Assembly (NCBI GenBank): GCA_039931065.1
Contig: JBDTSP010000007.1
Span: forward strand, 122,470 to 186,469
DNA: 64,000 bases
Source of the DNA: CADEED01 sp039931065
GTDB lineage: Bacteria; Pseudomonadota; Gammaproteobacteria; Steroidobacterales; Steroidobacteraceae
Direction: 5' to 3'
The notes beneath the pieces were generated by a model that had not been told where the DNA came from, did not search any database, and worked only from the letters and a program-made list of their open reading frames with translations. Positions 58,476-64,000 of this stretch are shown here, in pieces (position 1 is the stretch's first letter; each line of letters starts with the position of its first letter). A program made the translations under genes and the position numbers.

Positions 58476-61400
58476 GCGCTCCTAACAAGCTGGTCGCGCT
58501 GGCCGTGGCCGCGTTGTGCCTCGGCCTGAGCGTGGGCGCATCCGCCGCGCCGAAGAAGAAGGAAAAGACCATCGGCGAGCTCAGCGCACGCCCCGTGGTC
58601 GTGCAGCCCGATCAGAAGGTGGAAGCCAGCGCCGCGCGCGCCATGGACAACTACCGCCGCTTCCTCGAATTGCAGAAGACCGATCCGCAACTGCGCGCCG
58701 AAGCGTTGCGCCGTCTCGCCGACCTCAACATGGAGGCCGGTGAGGGCGATCGCATGGCGACCGAAGCCAACGCGATCGACCAGCAGGGTGGTGAGGCCAT
58801 CAAGCTCTACACCAGCCTGCTGAAGAGTTACCCCGACTATCCGCGCAACGATCAGGTTCTCTACCAGCTCGCGCGGGCCTACGAAACGACCGGTCAGCCG
58901 GAAAAAGCGCTCTCCACCCTCAACGAGGTGCTGCGCAAGTATCCGCGTTCGCCGCAGATGGACGAAGTGCAGTTCCGCCGTGGCGAGTTGTTGTTCTCCG
59001 CCAAGGAATACCGCCAGGCGCAGGACGCCTACCAGTACGTCGTGAGCAAGGGCGACAAGGCCGCGTTCCTGTCCCAGAGCCTGTACAAACACGGCTGGTC
59101 GCTGTTCAAGCAGGGTCTCAACGAGGAGAGCCTGCCGTCGTTCGCGGGTGTGCTCGATCGCGCCATGCTGACCAAGCAGACACATGCGCTGATTCCGATC
59201 GACAAACTACCGCGCGCCAGCCGCGAATTGGCCGATGACACGTTGCGTGTCATGGCAGTCACATTCTCGTACGACGAAGACTCCGTCGGTGCGCTCGACA
59301 AGTTCCTGTCCGCGCGCGGCAATCCGGCGTACGCCCCGATCATCTATTCGCGTCTCGGCGACCTGTACGTCGAGAAGGAGCGTTTCCAGGATGCCGCGGG
59401 CGTGTATCGCGCCTTTGCCACGCGCGAGCCCAACAGCGAGTATTCGCCGGGTCTTTCGATGCAGGCCATCGAGGCCTATCGCAAGGGCGGCTTCACCGAG
59501 CTGGTGCTCGACGGCAAGCGTGAATACGTTGCGTTGTACAACTACGGCACCAGTTTCTGGCAGGGCCGAAACAAGGCCGACTACCCGAACATCGCCAAGG
59601 AACTGAAGACCAACCTCAAGGACGTGGCGACCTACTTCCACGCCGAGGCCCAGAAGACCAAGAAGGTCGACCAGTACCGCGAAGCCTCGCGCTGGTATCG
59701 CACCTATCTCGAGTCGTTCCCGGACGATCCGGAGTCCTTCGGCACCAACTACCTGCTGTCCGAGACGCTGTACGAAAGCCAGGACTACCAGGGCGCCGCC
59801 ACCGAATTCGCCAGGACCGCATACAACTACCCGCGTAATCCGCGCTCGGCCGCGGCGGCCTATGCCGCACTCGGGTCGTATGCGAAGTACGAAGAGAAAT
59901 TGCCGGCCGCCGAGAAAATCGAGGCGCACAAGCTGGCCGTCGACGCCGGCGTGAAGTTCGGCACCAGTTTCCCGGAGCATCCTGACAGCACCGGTGTGCT
60001 GACGCGCGCCGCCGAAGACATCTTCGCGACGCAGGATCTGCAGCGTTCGATCGAAGTGGCCAACCTGGTGCTCGCGCACCAGCCGCCGGCCGATCAGCCG
60101 AAGCGCCGCATCGCCTACACCATCATCGGTCAGGCGAATTTCGACCTGCTGCAGTTCCCGGAAGCGGAGCAGGGCTACATCGCCGCGCGCGACCTGCTGC
60201 CGCCCGCGGACAAGATGCGCGCCGATCTCACCGAACGCATCGCCTCGGCGGTGTATCGCCAGGGCGAGGCCAAGCAGAAGGCGGGCGACTCGCTCGGCGC
60301 CGTCGACGACTTCCTGCGCATCTCGCAGGTGGCCGGCACCTCGAAGATCGCCGCGCAGGCCGAATACGACGCGGGCGCGCAGCTCATCATCCTCAAGGAA
60401 TTCCCGCGCGCCATCACGGTGCTCGAGCGATTCCGCACCAACAACCCGAAGAGTGAGTACACCGCGGACGTCACGCGCAAGCTCGCGGTCGCGTATGGCG
60501 AGACGGGGCAGGCGGGCCAGGCCGCGGTCGAATTCGAACGCATCGCGATGAATCCGGCCGAGAGCAGGGACATCCAGCGCGAAGCAAACCTGAGCGCGGC
60601 CGATCTGTACACGAAGGCCGGCAACACGCCAAAGGCCGTGAGCATGCTCGAGCGCTTCGTCGTCACGTATCCGACGCCCGTAAGCGATTCGATCGAAGCC
60701 CGCCAGAAGCTTTTGGACATCGCGAGCACGGCGGGAAACATCGAGGGCCAGCGCCGCTGGCAACGCGAGATCGTCAGCGCGGATCGCAATGCCGGCGCGG
60801 GCCGCACCGATCGCACGCAATACCTCGCCGCCAAGTCGCAGCTCGCGCTGGCGTCACCGACGCGCGATGAATACCGCAGCATCCCGCTGGCGTTACCGCT
60901 CAAGACTTCGCTCGCAAAGAAGCGCAAGGCCATGGAAGCGGCGCTCGGCGCCTACAAGACGGCGGCTGACTACCGGGTCGCCGAAGTGACCACGCTCGCC
61001 ACCTTTGAAATCGCGGAGATCTACCGGCAGCTCGGCAAGGACATCATGAAGTCCGAGCGCCCGAAGAAACTCACCGGCGACAGTCTCGACGAATACAACT
61101 CGCTACTCGAAGAACAGGCATTCCCTTTCGAAGAGCAGGCGATCAAGACGCACGAGATCAACACCGCTCGTACCCGCGACGCGGTATACGACGAGGGCGT
61201 GAAGAAGAGTTTCGCCGCGCTGGCCGAGCTCAAGCCCGGTCGGTATGGCAAGACGGAAATGATCGGCACGTCGTTCGACGCGATCGTGCCCGCGGCCGCG
61301 CCGGCGCAGGCGCCGGAACCCGTCATCGCAACACCCGCGGACCCCACCAGGCCCGCGGTACCCAACAGTGCCACTGGCGTACCCGCTGCATCTCCCGCAG

Positions 61401-62005
61401 GCCCGGTGATCCCGAAAGCCCCGGCGCGCGCTAACACCGAATTCACGCGCGCGCTGCAACTGATGCGCAGCGATCCGACGCAGGCGAGCCTCGAGTTCCA
61501 GCTCATGACGCAGACGTATCCGGATCTGCCGGGCCCGTACGCGAACCTGGGGCTCCTCTATCGCAACGCGAATCAGCTGCCAGAAGCCGAAGCCGCCTTG
61601 CAGAAGGCAACCGAGCGCGCCTCGTGGGATGCCGCCACCTGGAACGAATACGGCTTCACGCTGCGCCAGGCCGGAAAGTTTCCCGAGGCACGTGCCGCCT
61701 ACGAACATGCGGTCAAGGCGAATCCCGCCTACGCGCCCGCGCATCGCAACCTGGCCGTATTGCTCGATCTTTTTCTGAACGATTCACTGACGGCCCAGAC
61801 AGAGTTCGAGACCTACAAGAGCCTCACGAACGAAGACAAGCCCGTGACCGGCTGGATCGCCGAACTCAAGTCGCGTAATCGCGTGCCGGGCAAGGCGCCC
61901 GCGCCGGCGACCGAAGCCGCACCCGAGACGGCGCCCGAGACGGCGCCCGAGGCGGCGCCCGAGGCGGCGCCCGAGGCGGCCGCGCCCAAAGGAGCCCGAA
62001 CATGA
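58472..62005 (+). CDS. giant exported TPR protein (1177 aa) of the TPR/ExbBD locus
   Basis: Signal 'LVALAVAALCLGLSVGASAA', then many TPR-like units over ~1000 residues ('QVLYQLARAYETTGQPEKALSTLNEVLRKYP', 'EVQFRRGELLFSAKEYRQAQDAYQYVVSKGDKAAFLSQSLYKHGWSLFKQGLNEESL', 'RLGDLYVEKERFQDAAGVYRAF'). Near the end come 'PTQASLEFQLMTQTYPDLPGPYANLGLLYRNANQLPEAEAALQKATERASWDAATWNEYGFTLRQAGKFPEARAAYEHAVKANP' (two canonical TPRs) and an Ala/Pro/Glu/Thr tail. Length and repeats are similar to Myxococcus GltD (AgmU). It likely spans the periplasm as a scaffold. Confidence 0.87.
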   Translation: MSAPNKLVALAVAALCLGLSVGASAAPKKKEKTIGELSARPVVVQPDQKVEASAARAMDNYRRFLELQKTDPQLRAEALRRLADLNMEAGEGDRMATEANAIDQQGGEAIKLYTSLLKSYPDYPRNDQVLYQLARAYETTGQPEKALSTLNEVLRKYPRSPQMDEVQFRRGELLFSAKEYRQAQDAYQYVVSKGDKAAFLSQSLYKHGWSLFKQGLNEESLPSFAGVLDRAMLTKQTHALIPIDKLPRASRELADDTLRVMAVTFSYDEDSVGALDKFLSARGNPAYAPIIYSRLGDLYVEKERFQDAAGVYRAFATREPNSEYSPGLSMQAIEAYRKGGFTELVLDGKREYVALYNYGTSFWQGRNKADYPNIAKELKTNLKDVATYFHAEAQKTKKVDQYREASRWYRTYLESFPDDPESFGTNYLLSETLYESQDYQGAATEFARTAYNYPRNPRSAAAAYAALGSYAKYEEKLPAAEKIEAHKLAVDAGVKFGTSFPEHPDSTGVLTRAAEDIFATQDLQRSIEVANLVLAHQPPADQPKRRIAYTIIGQANFDLLQFPEAEQGYIAARDLLPPADKMRADLTERIASAVYRQGEAKQKAGDSLGAVDDFLRISQVAGTSKIAAQAEYDAGAQLIILKEFPRAITVLERFRTNNPKSEYTADVTRKLAVAYGETGQAGQAAVEFERIAMNPAESRDIQREANLSAADLYTKAGNTPKAVSMLERFVVTYPTPVSDSIEARQKLLDIASTAGNIEGQRRWQREIVSADRNAGAGRTDRTQYLAAKSQLALASPTRDEYRSIPLALPLKTSLAKKRKAMEAALGAYKTAADYRVAEVTTLATFEIAEIYRQLGKDIMKSERPKKLTGDSLDEYNSLLEEQAFPFEEQAIKTHEINTARTRDAVYDEGVKKSFAALAELKPGRYGKTEMIGTSFDAIVPAAAPAQAPEPVIATPADPTRPAVPNSATGVPAASPAGPVIPKAPARANTEFTRALQLMRSDPTQASLEFQLMTQTYPDLPGPYANLGLLYRNANQLPEAEAALQKATERASWDAATWNEYGFTLRQAGKFPEARAAYEHAVKANPAYAPAHRNLAVLLDLFLNDSLTAQTEFETYKSLTNEDKPVTGWIAELKSRNRVPGKAPAPATEAAPETAPETAPEAAPEAAPEAAAPKGART
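61919..61978 (+). repeat. 12-nt tandem repeat (5 copies) in the TPR gene's 3' end
   Basis: Five units of GCGCCCGAG(A/G)CG, the first with an A at position 3, encode five A-P-E-(T/A) tetrapeptides near the protein's C-terminus. Multiples of three bases keep the frame when units are gained or lost, so tail length may vary between strains. Confidence 0.85.
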
Positions 62006-62487
62006 ACAAACTTCTCTGCGTGACCGCGTTGTTGTTAGGCAGCGCCGCCGTGGCCCAGACGCCGCCGCCGGCCGCGCCGCGCGATGACATGGAACCGGGC
62101 GTCAATACTTCGGCGACCGCGCCGCAGCCGCCTGCGCCCGCGGCAGCCGCGCCCGCGTCGGCGGCACCCGCGGCCGCACAGGCGCGACCCGCCGCGACCA
62201 CCACTAACAAGCCCGGCACGAAGGCGGCCGCGGTGCCCAAGGGAAATGCCAAGGATCGTCTCGACCTCGATTCGACCCAGATCACCGGCAACCGTGAATT
62301 ACCGAAGGTTCTGTACATCGTGCCGTGGCGCAGCGCGGAGCTCGGCGACCTCGTGGGCCGACCCGTGAACAGCCTGCTGGACGAGGTGCTGGAGCCTGTC
62401 GATCGTGACGTCTTTCGCAGACAGAACCGCTACTTCGAAGCGTTGCAGCCGAATGAGGCAGCGCCCGCCAGTAAGCCTGAGAAGTGA
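62002..62487 (+). CDS. exported Ala/Pro-rich protein of the TPR/ExbBD locus
   Basis: A 161-residue protein: signal 'MNKLLCVTALLLGSAAVA', a disordered Ala/Pro/Thr linker (residues ~20-85) and a short conserved-looking end, 'DRLDLDSTQITGNRELPKVLYIVPWRSAELGDLVGRPVNSLLDEVLEPVDRDVFRRQNRYFEAL'. I do not recognise the family. The gene overlaps the giant TPR gene by 4 bases and precedes exbB with an 82-base gap containing a hairpin. A linker plus end domain suggests a periplasmic protein binding a partner through its last 70 residues. Confidence 0.8.
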   Translation: MNKLLCVTALLLGSAAVAQTPPPAAPRDDMEPGVNTSATAPQPPAPAAAAPASAAPAAAQARPAATTTNKPGTKAAAVPKGNAKDRLDLDSTQITGNRELPKVLYIVPWRSAELGDLVGRPVNSLLDEVLEPVDRDVFRRQNRYFEALQPNEAAPASKPEK

Positions 62488-62522
62488 TTAACAGTTTTTG
62501 TCACTTATGTAACGCAATCTTG

Positions 62523-62548
62523 GGCAGCGCTTGCCCGTAAGCGCTGCC
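62523..62548. terminator. hairpin between the TPR and exbB parts of the operon
   Basis: GGCAGCGCTT (62523-62532) pairs perfectly with AAGCGCTGCC (62539-62548), loop GCCCGT, followed by GTTCTTTGAGGAGAG. The T-run is short, so it may only reduce read-through or protect the upstream mRNA end; the 3' side is 20 bases ahead of the exbB start. Attenuation is an inference. Confidence 0.55.
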
Positions 62549-62569
62549 GTTCTTTGAGGAGAGTCGACC

Positions 62570-63259
62570 GTGTCAATTTCCGGAATCATCAAGTTTTTCC
62601 AGGACGGCGGGTTTTTTCTGTACCCGCTCGTCATCATCTTCGTCGTGGGCGTCGCGATCAGCGTCGAACGCTGGATCTATCTCACCGTCGAGACGGCACG
62701 TAACCGTTCGTTGTGGGACGACGTCGCCCCGCACTTGGGGGCCGGTAACTTCAAGCAGGCCATCACGCTCGCGAACAACTCGCAGGCGCAGATCGGCACG
62801 GTGCTGAAGTACGGCCTGGCCCGTCTTTCAACCGCCCGGCGGCGCGACGACATCCAGCAGGCGATGGAAGAATCGCTGCTCGAAATCGTGCCGCGTCTCG
62901 AGAAGCGCACTCACTACCTGAGCTCGCTCGCCAACATCGGCATGTTGGTCGGTCTGTTGGGCACGATCCTCGCGTTGATCCACGCGTTCGCGACGGTGGC
63001 CGCGGCCAACCCGGCCGAGAAGGCCGCGCTGCTGGCGTCCGCCATCTCGGAAGCCATGAACAACACCGCCTCCGGCCTGTTCGTCGCGATCACGCTGCTG
63101 TCGACGCATATGTTCCTCGAAGCCAAGACGACCTCGCTGATCGACAGCCTGGAAATCGCGGTGGTCAAGTTCCTGAACTCCATCACGGAGAGATATTCGG
63201 AACCGTCGGCACCGGCGCCCACCATGGCTCCGCGCGCTCCGGCCCCGCGCCCGGCCTGA
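62570..63259 (+). CDS. MotA/TolQ/ExbB proton-channel family protein
   Basis: A 229-residue inner-membrane protein with three transmembrane segments (about residues 15-37, 117-140 and 165-187): 'FFLYPLVIIFVVGVAISVERWIYL', 'YLSSLANIGMLVGLLGTILALIHAF' and 'AMNNTASGLFVAITLLSTHMFL'. This is the TolQ/ExbB signature, including the small-residue GxxxT segment lining the proton path. The GTG start follows GAGGAGAG. A Pro/Ala-rich tail is present. With the two ExbD/TolR proteins it forms one channel with two different TolR partners, as in AglR with AglQ and AglS. Confidence 0.95.
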   Translation: MSISGIIKFFQDGGFFLYPLVIIFVVGVAISVERWIYLTVETARNRSLWDDVAPHLGAGNFKQAITLANNSQAQIGTVLKYGLARLSTARRRDDIQQAMEESLLEIVPRLEKRTHYLSSLANIGMLVGLLGTILALIHAFATVAAANPAEKAALLASAISEAMNNTASGLFVAITLLSTHMFLEAKTTSLIDSLEIAVVKFLNSITERYSEPSAPAPTMAPRAPAPRPA

Positions 63260-63294
63260 TAGCTAGTCCCTAGTTAACAGCCGAGGAACAGCAG

Positions 63295-63849
63295 ATGTCT
63301 TCATCCAAACTTGCCGCCCGTGCAATTCGCAACCATGCGAAGTACAAGGGCCGCAACGACCTCAACATCGTGCCGATGATCGACATGATGGTGATCCTGG
63401 TGTTCTTCCTGCTGTTCACGGCGGTGTTCTCCAACACGAACATCCTCGAGCTCAAACTTCCGGCGCCCAACTCCTCGGTGCCGGAATTGCCGAAAGGCCT
63501 GCAGCTCGAGATACACGTGCGCAAAGCCTCCATCGACGTCGCCGATCGCAACACGGGAATCTTGCGATCGCTGCCGATGAAGGAGAACGCGTACGACTAC
63601 GCCGGGCTCTCCGAGTACCTGCAGTTCGTGAAAGCCAAGTATCCGGCGGTCGTCGAGGCCAGCGTGCTGCTGGAATCGGACATCCCGTACGACGTGCTGG
63701 TCCAGACGATGGACAACGTGCGCCTGTGGCAGATGAACGACGCACCGGCCTTCACCAAGGTCGAGTTGTTCCCTGACATCTCGGTCGGTGACGCGCCGCT
63801 GACGGGCGCGGCGGCGACGGTTGCTGCGCCGGCGGGAGCGAAGAAATGA
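63295..63849 (+). CDS. ExbD/TolR family protein (first of two)
   Basis: A 184-residue single-pass inner-membrane protein: a basic N-terminus, the transmembrane segment 'NIVPMIDMMVILVFFLLFTAVF' with the key aspartate (Asp30), then the periplasmic TolR-like part 'KLPAPNSSVPELPKGLQLEIHVRKASIDVADRNTG', 'YDYAGLSEYLQFVKAKYPAVVEASVLLESDIPYDVLVQTMDNVR'. The aspartate accepts protons from the channel with ExbB. It overlaps the next gene by 4 bases (ATGA), so both ExbD-like proteins are made together. Confidence 0.95.
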   Translation: MSSSKLAARAIRNHAKYKGRNDLNIVPMIDMMVILVFFLLFTAVFSNTNILELKLPAPNSSVPELPKGLQLEIHVRKASIDVADRNTGILRSLPMKENAYDYAGLSEYLQFVKAKYPAVVEASVLLESDIPYDVLVQTMDNVRLWQMNDAPAFTKVELFPDISVGDAPLTGAAATVAAPAGAKK

Positions 63850-64000
63850 TCCCGTATCGCATCAAGAAACATCGCAAACGCTCGCATCAGGGCAGCCACA
63901 TGGCGCTGGTGCCGTTCATCGACATGTTGACCATGTTGGTGGTGTTCCTGCTGTTGCACAGCTCGGACGTCGAAATCCTGCCGAACACCAAGAACATCAC
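63846..64000 (+). CDS. ExbD/TolR family protein (second), cut by the window end
   Basis: The first 51 residues are visible: a basic N-terminus 'IPYRIKKHRKRSHQGSH' and the transmembrane segment 'MALVPFIDMLTMLVVFLLLHSS' with the conserved aspartate. The rest lies beyond the window. Paired with the preceding ExbD and one ExbB, it makes a one-TolQ/two-TolR set. What follows (for instance a TonB-like or GltG/GltJ-like gene) cannot be seen here. Confidence 0.9.
   Translation, partial: MIPYRIKKHRKRSHQGSHMALVPFIDMLTMLVVFLLLHSSDVEILPNTKNI

Noticed and set aside
59207..60820. 537-codon antisense frame opposite the giant TPR gene
   Set aside because: Arg-rich shadow frame; the sense frame is an evident TPR protein.

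Overview
The window is high-GC chromosomal DNA from a Gram-negative bacterium. Outer-membrane barrels, TonB/ExbBD parts, lipoproteins and Tat signals are all present. Gene content (AguA, a YecR-like lipoprotein pair, an AAC(6')-type acetyltransferase, MsrA, Icd, DUF3570/DUF4266) fits a gammaproteobacterium, perhaps near the Steroidobacter/Nevskia/Xanthomonadales group; this placement is an inference. No rRNA, tRNA, CRISPR array, phage, integrase or insertion sequence was seen.

Region 1 (1-31.5 kb) is mixed housekeeping and accessory DNA. It holds a decayed S9-peptidase remnant, isocitrate dehydrogenase, agmatine deiminase, a decayed alpha/beta-hydrolase, a PPK2 kinase, a TonB receptor divergent from a patatin-barrel (type Vd-like) protein, and a GNAT/DUF1801/SnoaL group. 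A coupled TPR - LplT/PlsC fusion - small kinase operon, an amidohydrolase, a META lipoprotein and an ICMT-like methyltransferase follow. Next come MsrA, a zinc-type oxidoreductase, a LytS/LytTR two-component pair, a Tat-exported epimerase, two paralogous lipoproteins flanking a desaturase, a large TPR protein and a CPBP protease.

Region 2 (31.5-42.9 kb) has an alpha/beta hydrolase, a thioredoxin-like protein, a zinc-ribbon protein, an AAC(6')-I-like acetyltransferase, and a divergent DNA-repair pair (AlkD-like and SRAP). It continues with a barrel protein, a dienelactone hydrolase, a SYLF protein with a clear terminator, ApbE, a GH105/GH88-like hydrolase and transaldolase. Short palindromes built on AAATGGGGAC...GTCCCCATTT or AAAGGGGACAT sit at gene ends here and elsewhere, like REP sequences.

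Region 3 (42.9 kb to the end) is almost entirely envelope genes. Leftward: an HzsA-like di-heme lipoprotein, two related barrel proteins, a TlpA thioredoxin, DUF4266 and DUF3570. Rightward: a CxxCH protein, a duplicated-heme LamG lipoprotein and a Tat-exported DUF1501-like protein, closed by a strong terminator. Then come a TlpA-like protein, a coiled-coil exported protein, two large TPR proteins, a Pro/Ala-rich exported protein, one TolQ/ExbB and two TolR/ExbD proteins (the second cut by the window edge). One TolQ plus two TolR plus TPR proteins and OMP_myx-like barrels recalls the AglRQS-Glt machine of Myxococcus. Here it is set beside secreted c-type haem proteins, which is the most promising candidate for an undescribed system.
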